The translations under genes were made by a program, and so were the position numbers. A model generated the notes under the pieces. That model did no database searches, was not told the DNA's origin, and worked only from the letters and a program-made list of their open reading frames with translations. Positions 26,380 to 36,911 of a stretch of DNA of 64,000 nucleotides are shown piece after piece; position 1 is the first letter of the stretch, and each line of letters begins with the position of its first letter. The DNA is taken from contig JAGYIL010000001.1 of NCBI GenBank assembly GCA_018402545.1, forward strand, positions 2,418,001-2,482,000, written 5' to 3'. Origin of the DNA: Saccharospirillum sp. Lineage in GTDB: Bacteria > Pseudomonadota > Gammaproteobacteria > Pseudomonadales > Natronospirillaceae.

Positions 26380-27495
26380 ATGCCAACCGCTACCTGGCAC
26401 TCCCACTGGGCCGCCGATGTTGCCGCTCAGCAAAACCCGTTCCTGCGGACTTCGTTTTTATCGACTCTTGAGCAAACCGGCGTCTGCAGCGAGAACTCAG
26501 GCTGGCAGCCGGAACATCTGAGTCTCAATGAGGGCGACCAGAGCCTATGGATGCCGATGTACGTCAAAACGCACTCCTGGGGCGAGTACGTTTTTGACTG
26601 GTCCTGGGCGAATGCCTACGAGCAGCATGGCCTGCCCTACTACCCAAAGCTGGTGGCGGCAATTCCCTACACCCCGTCACAGGGACCGCGCGCAACCCAA
26701 CCATTGACTGCAAGCCAGGTGACTACTCTGGCGGGCGCGATCGAAGACAGGGTTCGCGGTCAGGCATACAGCGGTGCCCATCTGCTGTTTCCAGATATCG
26801 AAACCACGCATCTCTGGCGTCAGACCGGCTGGGCTGAGCGCTGCGATGTCCAGTTTCACTGGAAAAACCGGAATTACCGGGACTTCGACGACTTTCTTGA
26901 CCGGTTCAGCTCACGCAAACGGAAAAACACTCGCAAGGAACGGCGCTCCATTACCGAACAGGGCCTCAACTTACGCTGTTTCGAAGGCACCGACATCAGC
27001 CTGGACACATTGCACCGCTTTTATGTGTTTTACCACGCGACCTATCTTAAGAGAGGCCGTCAAGGCTACCTCAACAGGGCGTTTTTTGAGCAATTGCTGG
27101 CCCGCCAACCTGAAACCCTGGTACTTTTTATGGCCTATGAGGGCGACGAAGCCGTGGCCGGTGCCCTGTGCTTTCGCGACAACAGCACCCTCTACGGTCG
27201 TTACTGGGGGTGCCTGGCCGAATACAACAACCTGCACTTTGAAACCTGCTACTACCAGGGCATCGACTACTGCATCCGCAACGGTCTGCAGCGTTTCGAC
27301 CCGGGCACCCAGGGCGAGCACAAGGTCGCGCGCGGCTTCGAGCCAACCCTGACTCACTCCTTTCACTGGCTGGCGCACCCGGACTTCAGGGACGCGGTGC
27401 AACGCTTTTGTGACGAAGAAGCAGAGATGGTGGCAAACTACCGCCAGCAAATGATTGAAGCCCTACCCTTTAAAGCCACCGCGGACGGAGAATAA
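26380..27495 (+). CDS. COG3146-type GNAT/FemAB-like acyltransferase
   Basis: A 371-residue soluble protein of the peptidogalycan-biosynthesis/recognition (DUF482) family with a GNAT-like fold. Recognisable segments include [18 protein letters not shown], the basic [39 protein letters not shown] and [17 protein letters not shown]. The acyl donor and substrate are unknown; FemAB resemblance suggests an aminoacyl or acyl transfer. The gene overlaps nothing upstream and is followed two bases later by the glyoxalase gene, so the two form an operon. Confidence 0.85.
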   Translation: MPTATWHSHWAADVAAQQNPFLRTSFLSTLEQTGVCSENSGWQPEHLSLNEGDQSLWMPMYVKTHSWGEYVFDWSWANAYEQHGLPYYPKLVAAIPYTPSQGPRATQPLTASQVTTLAGAIEDRVRGQAYSGAHLLFPDIETTHLWRQTGWAERCDVQFHWKNRNYRDFDDFLDRFSSRKRKNTRKERRSITEQGLNLRCFEGTDISLDTLHRFYVFYHATYLKRGRQGYLNRAFFEQLLARQPETLVLFMAYEGDEAVAGALCFRDNSTLYGRYWGCLAEYNNLHFETCYYQGIDYCIRNGLQRFDPGTQGEHKVARGFEPTLTHSFHWLAHPDFRDAVQRFCDEEAEMVANYRQQMIEALPFKATADGE

Positions 27496-27497
27496 CC

Positions 27498-27917
27498 TTG
27501 AAGTATCTGCACACCATGATTCGCGTCACCGACCTCGACGCCTCACTGCATTTTTACTGCGATCTGCTTGGCCTGCAGGAAATTCGCCGCAAAGAAGTAC
27601 CCGCCGGCAAATTCACCCTGGTATTTCTGGCCACCGAACCCGGTGAGCCGGAAATTGAGCTGACCTACAACTGGGAGTCGGATGAAGTACTCGGCGGCGG
27701 CCGGAACTTTGGCCACCTGGCCTATCGCGTCGACGACATCTACGCCCTGTGCCAGCACCTGCAGGACAGCGGCGTAGCTATTCTGCGCCCACCTCGCGAC
27801 GGCCACATGGCCTTTGTGCGCAGCCCGGACAACATCTCGATAGAGCTGCTGCAAAAAGGCGACGCCCTGCCCAGCCAGGAACCGTGGGCATCAATGCCCA
27901 ACCAGGGCGAGTGGTAG
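27498..27917 (+). CDS. gloA: Lactoylglutathione lyase (glyoxalase I)
   Basis: A 139-residue VOC-fold enzyme converting the methylglyoxal-glutathione hemithioacetal to S-lactoylglutathione. Metal ligands can be placed at H5 (YLHTM), the Glu of EIELTYNW, the His of FGHLAYRV and the Glu of ISIELLQ. The short loop region is the Ni-type, proteobacterial GloA form. Start is TTG 27498, two bases after the upstream gene, with GGAG about ten bases before. The C-terminus is slightly extended ([13 protein letters not shown]). Confidence 0.9.
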   Translation: MKYLHTMIRVTDLDASLHFYCDLLGLQEIRRKEVPAGKFTLVFLATEPGEPEIELTYNWESDEVLGGGRNFGHLAYRVDDIYALCQHLQDSGVAILRPPRDGHMAFVRSPDNISIELLQKGDALPSQEPWASMPNQGEW

Positions 27918-27942
27918 CCTGGCGGCTTGGTACCAGGAGTCC

Positions 27943-28055
27943 GTGTCAGGGGCCGGGTAACCCTATCTGGGGCCGGCGTGAACCCATCCATGGGGCCTAG
28001 ACTTCGGCATCCATGCCTCAGACTTCCCCAGATAGGGTTACCCGGCCCCTGACAC
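27943..28055. repeat. Intergenic long-inverted-repeat element, copy 7
   Basis: 113 bp with perfectly complementary 30-bp arms, GTGTCAGGGGCCGGGTAACC continuing to 27972, against 28026-28055. The core is in forward orientation with the CCCATCCATGGGG palindrome and the TCGGCATCCATGCCTCAGA variant hairpin. Remnants of the outer termini (CAAGTCCGTAACTTG) are visible on the right. It follows gloA and stands 43 bases before copy 8. Confidence 0.93.
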
Positions 28056-28098
28056 TCAGTTGGTTGCCAAGTCCGTAACTTGGGTTCGTAGCAGGCTA

Positions 28099-28211
28099 GC
28101 GATGGGTGGCCGGGCTGCTTTTGCGGGGTTATCTGAGGCATGGATGCCGAAGTTAAGCCTACACGGATGTATTCACGGCGACCCCGCAAGAACAGCCCGG
28201 TTATCCATCGC
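28099..28211. repeat. Intergenic long-inverted-repeat element, copy 8 (diverged core)
   Basis: 113 bp. Arms GCGATGGGTGGCCGGGCTGC and on to GCGGGGT pair with the complement at 28181-28211 with few mismatches. The core is in reverse orientation and recognisable but worn: AGGCATGGATGCCGAAGTTA, then GCCTACACGGATGTATTCACG where other copies have GCCCCATGGATGGGTTCACG. The arms are thus better kept than the core. It lies 114 bases before the proS start. Confidence 0.85.
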
Positions 28212-28325
28212 GGGTTCAACGTACAAAGCCAACATAAGCCTGTAACTGCACCTGCACCACTACACCTTCAGGCGTATTGTCCCTACAATACGCGGCCAAC
28301 ACTCATTGCAACCCAGAGATCTCCA

Positions 28326-30050
28326 ATGCGCGCAAGCAAGTACCTGATCGCCACCGTCAAGGAAACCCCGGCCGATGCCGTTGTTGTCAGCCACAAACTG
28401 ATGCTGCGGGCCGGCATGATCCGCAAGCTGGCCTCCGGCCTGTACACCTGGTTGCCGACGGGCTTGCGGGTACTGCGTAAAGTTGAGCGCATCGTGCGCG
28501 AAGAAATGGACCGATCCGGGGCTCAGGAAGTGCTGATGCCGAGCATTCAGCCGGCTGAACTGTGGCAGGAAAGTGGCCGCTTCGACGCCATGGACGGCCT
28601 GATGCTGCGCATGAAAGACCGCCATGAGCGGGACTTTGTATTCGGCCCGACCCACGAAGAGGTCATAACCGATATCGCGCGTAATGAACTGACCAGCTAC
28701 AAGCAATTGCCGGTTAATTTTTATCAGATTCAGACCAAGTTTCGCGATGAATTCCGGCCCCGCTTTGGTGTGATGCGCGCTCGCGAGTTCATCATGAAGG
28801 ACGCCTACTCGTTTCACATCGAAGCGGAATCTCTGCAAGCCGAATACGACAACATGTACGCCACCTACTGCCGGGTGTTTGACCGCCTGGGCCTCGACTA
28901 CCGCCCGGTACTGGCCGACTCTGGCGCCATGGGCGGCGCGGCCTCGCACGAGTTTCAGGTACTGGCCGACTCCGGTGAAGACTACATCGCCTTTTCCGAC
29001 AGCAGCGACTTTGCCGCCAATATCGAAATGGCCGAAGCGCTGATGCCGGCGGAACCGCGAGGCGAAGCCACAGAAGAATTACGCAAGGTTGATACACCCG
29101 ATACCAAGACCATTGAACACCTGGTCACACGCTTCAACCTGCCCATTGAGAAGACCATCAAAACACTGATCGTCGAAGCGGAAGACGACATTGAAGGCGG
29201 CCTGATCGCCTTGATCGTTCGTGGTGATCATGAGTTGAACGAGATCAAGGCCGAGAAACAGCCCGGTGTCAAAGCCCCGCTGACCATGGCCAGTGAAGAG
29301 GCCATTCGTGCTGCCATAGGTGCCGGCCCGGGGTCACTTGGCCCGGTTGGCTTGCCGATTCCGATGATCATCGACCGGTCTGTCAGCGTCATGTCTGATT
29401 TTGGTGCCGGCGCCAATGAGGACGACAAACACTGGTTTGGCGTCAACTGGGAGCGCGACGTCGCCCTGCCAACCGTTGCCGATCTGCGCAGCGTGGTCGA
29501 AGGCGATCCGAGCCCGGATGGAAAAGGCACCCTGCTGATCAAGAAAGGCATTGAAGTCGGCCACATTTTTCAGCTTGGCAACAAATACGCCAAGGCATTG
29601 AACGCGACCGTGCTCGACCAGAACGGCAAGAGCCAGATAATGAACATGGGCTGTTATGGCATTGGCGTCAGTCGCATCGTCGCTGCTGCCATCGAGCAAA
29701 ACCACGATGAAAACGGCATCATCTGGCCCAATGCGCTGGCGCCATTCCAGGTCGGCATCGTACCGCTCAATGCGCACAAAACACCTAAGGTGATGGAAGT
29801 CGCCGAGCAACTCTACGCCGACCTGCAAGCGGCCGGCATTGAGGTATTGCTGGATGACCGCGACAAGAAAACCAGCCCGGGCGTCAAGTTCGCTGATATG
29901 GAACTGATGGGCATTCCGCACCGACTGGTCGTTAGCGACCGCGGCCTGGCCGACGGCGAGCTGGAATACAAGGCACGGGGCACCGATGACAAAGTCGTCC
30001 TCAAAAAAGACGATGCGATCGCCCACATTTTAACCAGCCTGGGCCGCTGA
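28326..30050 (+). CDS. proS: Prolyl-tRNA synthetase (bacterial type, with editing domain)
   Basis: A 574-residue class IIa synthetase. Motif 1 lies near EVLMPSIQP, motif 2 near [21 protein letters not shown], and motif 3 near [12 protein letters not shown]. The long insertion between motifs 2 and 3 (about 225-410) is the INS domain that deacylates Ala-tRNA-Pro. The C-terminal anticodon-binding domain holds [23 protein letters not shown] 28326 gives the family start [13 protein letters not shown]; the frame is open 62 codons further upstream, but that part runs through repeat copy 8 and is not coding. Confidence 0.97.
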   Translation: MRASKYLIATVKETPADAVVVSHKLMLRAGMIRKLASGLYTWLPTGLRVLRKVERIVREEMDRSGAQEVLMPSIQPAELWQESGRFDAMDGLMLRMKDRHERDFVFGPTHEEVITDIARNELTSYKQLPVNFYQIQTKFRDEFRPRFGVMRAREFIMKDAYSFHIEAESLQAEYDNMYATYCRVFDRLGLDYRPVLADSGAMGGAASHEFQVLADSGEDYIAFSDSSDFAANIEMAEALMPAEPRGEATEELRKVDTPDTKTIEHLVTRFNLPIEKTIKTLIVEAEDDIEGGLIALIVRGDHELNEIKAEKQPGVKAPLTMASEEAIRAAIGAGPGSLGPVGLPIPMIIDRSVSVMSDFGAGANEDDKHWFGVNWERDVALPTVADLRSVVEGDPSPDGKGTLLIKKGIEVGHIFQLGNKYAKALNATVLDQNGKSQIMNMGCYGIGVSRIVAAAIEQNHDENGIIWPNALAPFQVGIVPLNAHKTPKVMEVAEQLYADLQAAGIEVLLDDRDKKTSPGVKFADMELMGIPHRLVVSDRGLADGELEYKARGTDDKVVLKKDDAIAHILTSLGR

Positions 30051-30175
30051 GTTTTACAGACTCCCGCCCGCCTACTAAGCTAATAACAGGGTGCCGCCAA
30101 CCGGGGCACCCGATCTGAGAAGCGCAGCTGCACCGGCCGTTACGCTTCCCGTTAGCCTCGAAGGAGAAGTCCATC

Positions 30176-30595
30176 ATGAAGCAGGAGTCCCTCACCGTTG
30201 CTGACTGCATGACCCCGGCCCGGGTCACCATTCCAGCAACAGCGACCGTTACCGAAGCCGTTCAGAAGCTGTTGAAAAACAAGATGCTCGGCGGTCCGGT
30301 GGTTGACGATCAGCACCATCTGGTTGGCTATATTTCCGAGCAGGATTGCCTGAAGCATCTGATTACCGACAGCTACTTCCGGGAAAACACCACCCTGGTC
30401 TCGGATATCATGCGCCATGATGTGCTCACCATGTCGGGTGAGATGAGCATCATCGATCTCGCCCAGATCATGACCCAGGACAAACCCAAAAAATACCCGG
30501 TCACCGATCACCGCAAACTCATCGGTGAAATCACCCGAACCGATGTACTGGCTGCCCTCCTCCGGCTTCGGGCCTGGCACAAAGAAACGGCCTAG
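30176..30595 (+). CDS. Tandem CBS-domain protein
   Basis: A 139-residue protein that is essentially one Bateman module. CBS1 begins VADCMTPARVTIPATATV and CBS2 begins VSDIMRHDVLTMSGEMSI. Such modules bind adenosine nucleotides and regulate partners; none is fused here. AAGGAG stands before ATG 30176. Neighbours proS and ydiJ give no obvious partner. Confidence 0.9.
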   Translation: MKQESLTVADCMTPARVTIPATATVTEAVQKLLKNKMLGGPVVDDQHHLVGYISEQDCLKHLITDSYFRENTTLVSDIMRHDVLTMSGEMSIIDLAQIMTQDKPKKYPVTDHRKLIGEITRTDVLAALLRLRAWHKETA

Positions 30596-30690
30596 AGAGC
30601 GAGGATTTACACCCTGGCGTCAACTGACCTCGAATTTGGCGGGTATTTCGTTAGAATAGCCTCCGTCGTTGTCGCCAAGTGTCCCAGTTC

Positions 30691-33600
30691 ATGATTCCAC
30701 GCCTGAAAGATGTATCACCGGTCCAGAGCCAATATCTTGCTTTTATCGATGCCCTGCGCAAAACCGGGTTCGAGGGTGAACTGAATCCGGATTACGCGAA
30801 CCGCACCGTTCTGGCGACAGACAACTCCATTTATCAGGTGTTGCCTCAGGCCGTGATCTACCCGCGCCATCGCGAAGATCTGCAGCGCCTGACCCGGCTG
30901 ATCAGCCAACCCAACTGGCACAAAATCGTTATCAGCCCACGCGGTGGCGGTACCGGCACCAATGGCCAGTCGCTGACCGACGGCATCGTGGTCGACCTGT
31001 CACGCCATATGAACCGGATTCTGGAAATCAACGCTGAAGAAGGCTGGGTGCGGGTCGAAGGCGGCGCGGTTAAAGACCAGTTGAACGCTGCGCTGAAGCC
31101 CCACGGCCTGTTTTTCGCGCCGGAGCTGTCAACCAGTAACCGGGCCACCATCGGTGGCATGATCAATACCGATGCCAGTGGCCAGGGCTCGGTCATGTAT
31201 GGCAAAACCCGGGATCACGTGCTGAATCTGAGTACGGTGCTGCTGGATGGCACTTTGCTGGAAACCGGACCGCTGGACGAAAACGACCTTGCTAAAGCAA
31301 AAGCACAACCGGGCCTGGCCGGGCAGATCCACCAGACGATCGACGATATTCATCAGCGTCGTCAGCAAGACATCGAGGCCCGCTTTCCGAAACTGAACCG
31401 CTGCCTGACTGGCTACGATCTGGCCCATATTCGCGATGAACAGGGCCGGCTCAACCTGAACAACATTCTGTGCGGCTCGGAAGGTACCCTCGGTTTTATT
31501 GTCGAGGCGCGGCTGAACGTATTGCGGATTCCCAAGGTTTCAGCGCTGGTCAACGTGCGCTATGACAGCTTCGAAACCTCCCTGCGCGATGCCCAAACAC
31601 TGATGCAGGCACAGCCGACTTCGATCGAGACCGTCGACAGCCGGGTGCTGGAGCTGGCCAAGGGCGATATCGTCTGGAACACCGTGGCCGAGTTTTTTCC
31701 ATCAGCCGAGGGCGAAATCGTCAATGGCATCAACCTGGTGGAATTCACGGCCGACGACGATGCGACCCTTGAGGCAGGTGTAAAACGCCTGACTGACTCT
31801 CTCGATGCGCTGCAAGGGCAGCCCGGCAAGTGCAACGGCTACTCAGTAGCCTGGGGCAACAAGGCGGTCAATCAAATCTGGGGCATGCGCAAGAAATCCG
31901 TCGGGTTGCTGGGCAATGCCAAGGGCGAAGCCCGGCCCGTGCCTTTTGTGGAAGATACGGCCGTCCCCCCCGAAAACCTGGCCGACTTTATCATGGCGTT
32001 CCGCAAAGTCCTGGACGACGAATGTCTGACTTACGGCATGTTTGGCCACGTAGACGCCGGTGTGTTGCACGTGCGCCCGGCGCTGGATATGAAAGACCCG
32101 GAACAGGTGAAAACGGTACGCCGCGTAACCGATGCCGTGGTCGAACTGGTTCAGCAGTACGGCGGCCTACTCTGGGGTGAGCATGGCAAGGGCGTGCGCT
32201 CTGAGTTTGCACCGGCCTTCTTTGGCGATCTCTACCCGGAACTGCAGGCGATTAAACGCGCTTTCGACCCTCACAACCAGCTCAACCCGGGGAAAATCGC
32301 CACGACTGCACCAGAACTCAAGTTGCTGGCCATTGATGCTGTGACACTGCGCGGCGACTACGACCGCACCATTCCGGTGGAAAGCTGGTCTTATCAGTCG
32401 GAAGCCATGTACTGCAACGGAAACGGTGCCTGCTACAACTACGACCCGAACGACGCCATGTGCCCCTCCTGGAAAGGCACCCGCGAGCGCAAGCATTCGC
32501 CCAAAGGTCGTGCCTCCCTGGTTCGAGAATGGACCCGACTGCTCGGCGAACAGGGGCAAAATACCCAAAGTCTGGCGGCGGCCGAAGCGCGTCGTGTCCC
32601 TCTGCTGCACTGGATTCCGCGAGCCTGGAATACCTGGCGCCGGGAACGTGGCGATTACGATTTCAGTAACGAAGTCTATGAGTCGATGTCGGGCTGTCTG
32701 GCCTGTAAATCATGCACCGGCCAGTGCCCGATCAAGGTCGATGTGCCAGAATTCCGTGCCAAATTTCTGCATCTGTATTACGGTCGTTATTTGCGTCCGC
32801 TGAAGGATTACTTCATCGGCACCCTGGAATTCGTCATTCCCTGGCTGGCAAGGCGACCCTTCAAATGGGTCTACAATGGCCTGATGGCGGCAAAACCGGT
32901 GCAGTGGTTTCTGGAGCATGGGGCCGGCATGGTCGACAGCCCGCGCATCCACCGCCACCAGCTGGGCAGCCTGATGCACAAGCTGGGCATCGACTGGGCC
33001 GAGGCTGATATCCTTCAGGGGTTACCAGCGGCCGAGCGAGAACGGTCTGTGGTCATCGTGCAGGACGCGTTCTCCAGCTTTTTCGACACCGGCACCGTGG
33101 CCGATATTCTGCGTTGCCTGCAGCAACTGGGATTCAGAGTCTGGGTGATGCCCTATCGGGCCAACGGAAAACCGCTGCACGTTCATGGTTTTTTGAAAAC
33201 CTTTACCTGGGTTGCCAGGCGCCGCCAGAGAGATTTCGCAGAGCTGGCAAAGAGTGGCATTCCACTGGTCGGTATCGACCCGTCGATGACCCTCGCTTAC
33301 CGGTCGGAATATAAAAAATACCTGGAAGGTGATGTGACTCCGGTGCTGCTGTTGCAGGAATTTCTGGGTCAACGGCTAGCACAATTGGAATCACTGCAAA
33401 GCCGGTTTAAGCCGGGAACGGTCAAATTACTGGGCCACTGCACCGAAAAAACCAATGCTGCAGCCAGCATGAAAGACTGGCAGTCGGTTTTTTCGGCCCT
33501 TGGGCTAACGCTCGAACATGAAGCGGTGGGCTGCTGTGGCATGGCCGGCACCTATGGCCATGAAACCCGCAACAAAGGCACTTCAGCCACAATTTACGAT

Positions 33601-33744
33601 CTTTCCTGGCGCCCCCTGCTGGAAAAACAGCCCGCTGACCAGTGGGTAGCAACCGGTTATTCCTGTCGAAGCCAGGCGCAACGCCAGCAAGGCGTTACCC
33701 TGAAGCACCCGCTGCAATATCTGGCCGGTCGATTTACCGGCTAA
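30691..33744 (+). CDS. ydiJ: D-2-hydroxyglutarate dehydrogenase-type FAD/Fe-S oxidoreductase (YdiJ-like)
   Basis: A 1017-residue flavoprotein. The N-terminal FAD-binding PCMH domain holds PRGGGTGTNGQSLTDG near 75; an FAD-oxidase C domain follows to about 540. A ferredoxin-like cluster motif CLACKSCTGQCPIKVDVPEF lies near 675. C-terminal CCG-type cysteine segments (GHCTEKTNAA, CCGMAGTYGHE, TGYSCRSQ) follow. The layout matches E. coli YdiJ (about 1018 residues), which oxidises D-2-hydroxyglutarate, a by-product of SerA. I chose ATG 30691 because the protein then begins MIP like YdiJ; GTG 30679 is in frame. No strong ribosome site is visible for either. Confidence 0.9.
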   Translation: MIPRLKDVSPVQSQYLAFIDALRKTGFEGELNPDYANRTVLATDNSIYQVLPQAVIYPRHREDLQRLTRLISQPNWHKIVISPRGGGTGTNGQSLTDGIVVDLSRHMNRILEINAEEGWVRVEGGAVKDQLNAALKPHGLFFAPELSTSNRATIGGMINTDASGQGSVMYGKTRDHVLNLSTVLLDGTLLETGPLDENDLAKAKAQPGLAGQIHQTIDDIHQRRQQDIEARFPKLNRCLTGYDLAHIRDEQGRLNLNNILCGSEGTLGFIVEARLNVLRIPKVSALVNVRYDSFETSLRDAQTLMQAQPTSIETVDSRVLELAKGDIVWNTVAEFFPSAEGEIVNGINLVEFTADDDATLEAGVKRLTDSLDALQGQPGKCNGYSVAWGNKAVNQIWGMRKKSVGLLGNAKGEARPVPFVEDTAVPPENLADFIMAFRKVLDDECLTYGMFGHVDAGVLHVRPALDMKDPEQVKTVRRVTDAVVELVQQYGGLLWGEHGKGVRSEFAPAFFGDLYPELQAIKRAFDPHNQLNPGKIATTAPELKLLAIDAVTLRGDYDRTIPVESWSYQSEAMYCNGNGACYNYDPNDAMCPSWKGTRERKHSPKGRASLVREWTRLLGEQGQNTQSLAAAEARRVPLLHWIPRAWNTWRRERGDYDFSNEVYESMSGCLACKSCTGQCPIKVDVPEFRAKFLHLYYGRYLRPLKDYFIGTLEFVIPWLARRPFKWVYNGLMAAKPVQWFLEHGAGMVDSPRIHRHQLGSLMHKLGIDWAEADILQGLPAAERERSVVIVQDAFSSFFDTGTVADILRCLQQLGFRVWVMPYRANGKPLHVHGFLKTFTWVARRRQRDFAELAKSGIPLVGIDPSMTLAYRSEYKKYLEGDVTPVLLLQEFLGQRLAQLESLQSRFKPGTVKLLGHCTEKTNAAASMKDWQSVFSALGLTLEHEAVGCCGMAGTYGHETRNKGTSATIYDLSWRPLLEKQPADQWVATGYSCRSQAQRQQGVTLKHPLQYLAGRFTG

Positions 33745-33927
33745 TGGTCGCCCCGGAAACGGGGCAATCGTTACCAGAATAACCTCGGCGCATACCAGCA
33801 TTGCCGAATCATCAATAGCAATCGTGAATCGATCGCATAAAATGCCATGTCGTGAATTCCGCATCCGTCAGGTTATGCTGAAACCTCACCCGCGAACCCA
33901 ACCCGGAACTGAATCAAAGGACACCCC

Positions 33928-35280
33928 ATGACACCCTGGAGCCCTGAATCCTGGCGCCAAAAGACCATCCGCCAACTGCCCACCTACCCGGACCAGGAGG
34001 CGTTGAACGCCGTTGAATCCGAACTCGCCCACCAGCCCCCGCTGGTGTTTGCCGGCGAAGCCCGTGCCCTTAAAAAGCAACTGGCCCGCGTCGCCAATGG
34101 TGATGCGTTTTTACTGCAAGGCGGCGATTGCGCGGAAAGCTTCAAGGAATTCAATTCCAACCAGATTCGCGACACCTTCAAAGTGCTGCTGCAAATGGCC
34201 GTTGTGCTGACCTTTGGCGGGCAAAGCCCGGTGGTCAAAATTGGCCGCATGGCCGGCCAGTTTGCCAAGCCGCGCTCGGCCGACGATGAAACCATCGGCG
34301 GCGTCACCCTGCCCTCCTACCGCGGCGACATCATCAATGGCATCGACTTCGATGAAGCCAGCCGTGTACCCGACCCGGCGAGAATGCTGAAGGCCTACCA
34401 CCAGTCATCCTCAACCCTGAACCTGCTGCGCGCCTTCGCCCAGGGCGGCCTCGCCGACCTGCACCAGGTACACCAGTGGAACCTGAGCTTTGTCGACAAG
34501 AGCCCCCAGGGCGAACGCTACCAGCACCTGGCCGACATGATCGACGACACCCTGGCGTTCATGAGCGCCTGTGGCATCTCTCCGGAAAACACGCCACAGA
34601 TCCGCGAGACTCAGTTTTTCACCTCTCACGAAGCCCTGCTGCTGCCCTACGAGCAAGCCCTGACCCGTCAGGACAGCCTGACCGGCGACTGGTACGATTG
34701 CTCGGCCCACATGCTCTGGATCGGTGACCGCACCCGTCAGCTCGACAGTGCACACGTCGAGTTCTGCCGTGGCATTCACAACCCGCTCGGGCTGAAAGCT
34801 GGCCCCAGTACCGACCCGGAAGATCTTATCCGCCTGATCGATATCCTGAACCCGAATAACGAACCCGGCCGCCTGAACCTGATCGTGCGCATGGGTGCCG
34901 ATAAAATTGCCGACCATTTCCCGGCACTGTTGCAGCGAGTAAAAGCAGAAGGTCGCAACGTAGTCTGGAGCAGTGACCCGATGCACGGTAACACCATCAA
35001 GACCGGCAACGGCTACAAAACACGCGCCGTTGATTCGATTCTGTCGGAGGTCAAAGATTTCTTCCAGATTCACCGGGCCGAGGGCACACACGCAGGCGGG
35101 GTTCACTTTGAAATGACCGGCCGCAACGTAACCGAGTGCATTGGCGGCGCCTTCGAGATCACCGAGCACGACCTGGCAGAACGCTACCACAGCCACTGCG
35201 ATCCAAGACTGAATGCCGACCAGGCACTGGAACTGTCGTTTCTGATTGCTGATGCGGTGAAGCAGGCCCGGAAAGGCTGA
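33928..35280 (+). CDS. 3-deoxy-7-phosphoheptulonate synthase, class II
   Basis: A 450-residue enzyme joining PEP and erythrose-4-phosphate, the first step of the shikimate pathway. Class II hallmarks are [14 protein letters not shown] with the metal-binding Cys near residue 70, [24 protein letters not shown] with the metal His, [18 protein letters not shown], and CDPRLN near the end. Unrelated in sequence to AroFGH class I enzymes. AAAGGA precedes ATG 33928. Repeat copy 9 and a terminator follow. Confidence 0.96.
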   Translation: MTPWSPESWRQKTIRQLPTYPDQEALNAVESELAHQPPLVFAGEARALKKQLARVANGDAFLLQGGDCAESFKEFNSNQIRDTFKVLLQMAVVLTFGGQSPVVKIGRMAGQFAKPRSADDETIGGVTLPSYRGDIINGIDFDEASRVPDPARMLKAYHQSSSTLNLLRAFAQGGLADLHQVHQWNLSFVDKSPQGERYQHLADMIDDTLAFMSACGISPENTPQIRETQFFTSHEALLLPYEQALTRQDSLTGDWYDCSAHMLWIGDRTRQLDSAHVEFCRGIHNPLGLKAGPSTDPEDLIRLIDILNPNNEPGRLNLIVRMGADKIADHFPALLQRVKAEGRNVVWSSDPMHGNTIKTGNGYKTRAVDSILSEVKDFFQIHRAEGTHAGGVHFEMTGRNVTECIGGAFEITEHDLAERYHSHCDPRLNADQALELSFLIADAVKQARKG

Positions 35281-35329
35281 TAGTTGATTAGACGTTTCTC
35301 TGGGCTATGTCTATTTAACCCGAAACCAA

Positions 35330-35471
35330 GTGTCAGTTGCCGGGTAGGCCTAACCGGGGAAGTCCGCAGCAGGGATGCTGCGGCCTAGGCCCGAGACGTC
35401 GGACCGCAATGGATGGATTGAGTGGGCGGCATTCCGCCCGACCCCGGTTAGGCCTACCCGGTGACTGACAC
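35330..35471. repeat. Intergenic long-inverted-repeat element, copy 9 (long subtype)
   Basis: 142 bp. Arms GTGTCAGTTGCCGGGTAGGC to 35359 pair with 35442-35471 almost perfectly. The core is in reverse orientation with hairpin CCGCAGCAGGGATGCTGCGG. It also carries an additional segment with a third hairpin GGGCGGCATTCCGCCC (near 35424-35439), found otherwise only in copy 12. It lies between the DAHP synthase stop and its terminator. Confidence 0.92.
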
Positions 35472-35503
35472 GCATCTCTGGCTGTAGGCAGGACCCACCG
35501 AAC

Positions 35504-35535
35504 ACAAAAAAAGCGGGCTCAGCCCGCTTTTTTAA
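35504..35535 (+). terminator. Bidirectional terminator
   Basis: Stem AGCGGGCT/AGCCCGCT with a one-base loop, flanked by A7 on the left and T7 on the right. It can stop DAHP synthase transcription from the left and the broken M15 gene from the right. Confidence 0.9.
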
Positions 35536-35548
35536 AATGTCTTGTATC

Positions 35549-36520
35549 TCAAACAACCCGAATATGCCAAGGCTCGTAACGCACGCCGTATTCATTGTCT
35601 GTGGTGTAGCGGATCTTGACGAAACCCAGATCCTGGAGCTTTTGAACTCATCCGTTTGGCGAAATCGGCGGTGAATTATGAGCCCACTGTTGACCCGGCC
35701 TACGTCAAAATCACCAATGGCATGATAGGAATGGCCCGGAGGTGCCAGGGAACGAGAGGCGTGACAGACTCTGCCTGCACCGCTTTTGCCATGAACAGGT
35801 GGTATTGCTTGACCACACCGCGCACGCCGCTGGTCAGCTGCAGCGTATCCTCACTTTCTCACGGACTTTGTCGTAAAGGCTTCCGAGTCGCCGCGCAGCA
35901 AATAGTGGCCACTGCCGGGAATCTGAAATGTCATTCTCAGCGTAACTGTGTGTCAGGTCCGAAATCACCCGATCGCCAAAAAGCCCAGGCGTGAGACGTC
36001 GTCAAAGAGTTTTCCAGGTAACGAGTTCTGCCGCCGGAAAATCGCCGATGCGTGGCTGATAACGGCATAACGGTTAGCATGTCATCGAACGACAACACGT
36101 TGAAATGGCTATGACCGACGTAGGACTGAACCCGGTTCAAAGGGCTCCAGTGCCGACACCAGGGTCGTATACTGGCTTCGTCATCAGGACGTCATCCGAG
36201 AAATCGTATTCGAAATGCTCGACTTTCTGGCGTACGCGTTCTGCTTCGTCTTCCACCTCAGCAACGTATATTGGGGCCTCAACTGTTGCAGCGGTTTCAT
36301 CCAATACCGGGGCTTCTGGCTGCGCGGGATAATGTGGCGAAGTCAGCGTCAGGGTATCTGTAATGGCTGGTTGTGGTGACACTCGCTGCAACTGCCTCGA
36401 CGAGGAAGGCACTTTCAGGCCGGTAGCCTCGTTGGGTGCTTCATAGCGTGGACCCATCGATTGCATGGCTCCCTGGCTGGCTGGCATAGCTGAGCCCTTC
36501 ATGATCAGGTGCCGCCGCAA
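35549..36520 (-). pseudogene. M15-family D-Ala-D-Ala carboxypeptidase-like gene, multiply frameshifted
   Basis: No single open frame spans it, but the minus strand reads a recognisable VanY/M15 peptidase across frames. An N-terminal part begins near 36520 (MRRHLIMKGSAMPASQ ... VEHFEYDFSDDVLMTKPVYD). Then comes QPRIGDFPAAELV, YHLFMAKAVQAE, the metal-site segment SLAPPGHSYHAIGDFDVG, FTADFA, and finally LQDLGFVKIRYTTDNEYG-VRYEPWHIRVV ending at TGA 35549. At least four frame changes are needed. Two are explained by loss of one A in an A-run near 35646-35660. M15 enzymes trim peptidoglycan peptides. Either a decayed gene or a patch of sequence error. Confidence 0.75.
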
Positions 36521-36911
36521 AGGGCGTCAGGCAACTGTGTGACGCAGCCTCATCAACCGTGGGAGCCCTTTCAGAGCTTGAATTACCGCAGCTTTTGCCT
36601 GCTCGGCCTCGGTCGGACCCCAAACCTTGACGAACGCCGTATCATGTCAACGGAGGCATAGCCTGTTCCAACTAACACTGCCGATGACAGCGTCTGGTAC
36701 AGGAATTGCTCGATTCACGCATGTACCCAGAAAATGATGTATCAGGCACATTAACCATGCTTGATGGCGGCCAAGCGCTCTAATCTTTAGTATGAGATAC
36801 CGGTCACAGCGCAGTATCGGTTGCCTTTACGTTATTTGCAACGCACCGCTACCTATTAGTAATAAATTAAAACCTTGATTCCAAACAGGCGTCCGAGTGT
36901 CAATAAATTGT
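36521..36911. other. Unassigned fragment and gene-free sequence
   Basis: On the minus strand 36529-36715 reads, in two frames, FLYQTLSSAVLVGTGYASVD followed by TAFVKVWGPTEAEQAKAAVI and a stop near 36527. The codon usage is gene-like and the patch is frame-broken like its neighbours, but I do not recognise the family. The rest (36716-36911) is AT-rich and shows nothing I can support. Confidence 0.35.

Noticed and set aside
28140-28325. Extended N-terminus of ProS
   Set aside because: The frame is open through repeat copy 8, but the added residues have no synthetase similarity and the family start is at ATG 28326.
30085-30120. Terminator after proS
   Set aside because: A GGGTGCC/GGGCACCC hairpin exists but no T-run follows, so Rho-independent termination is not supported.
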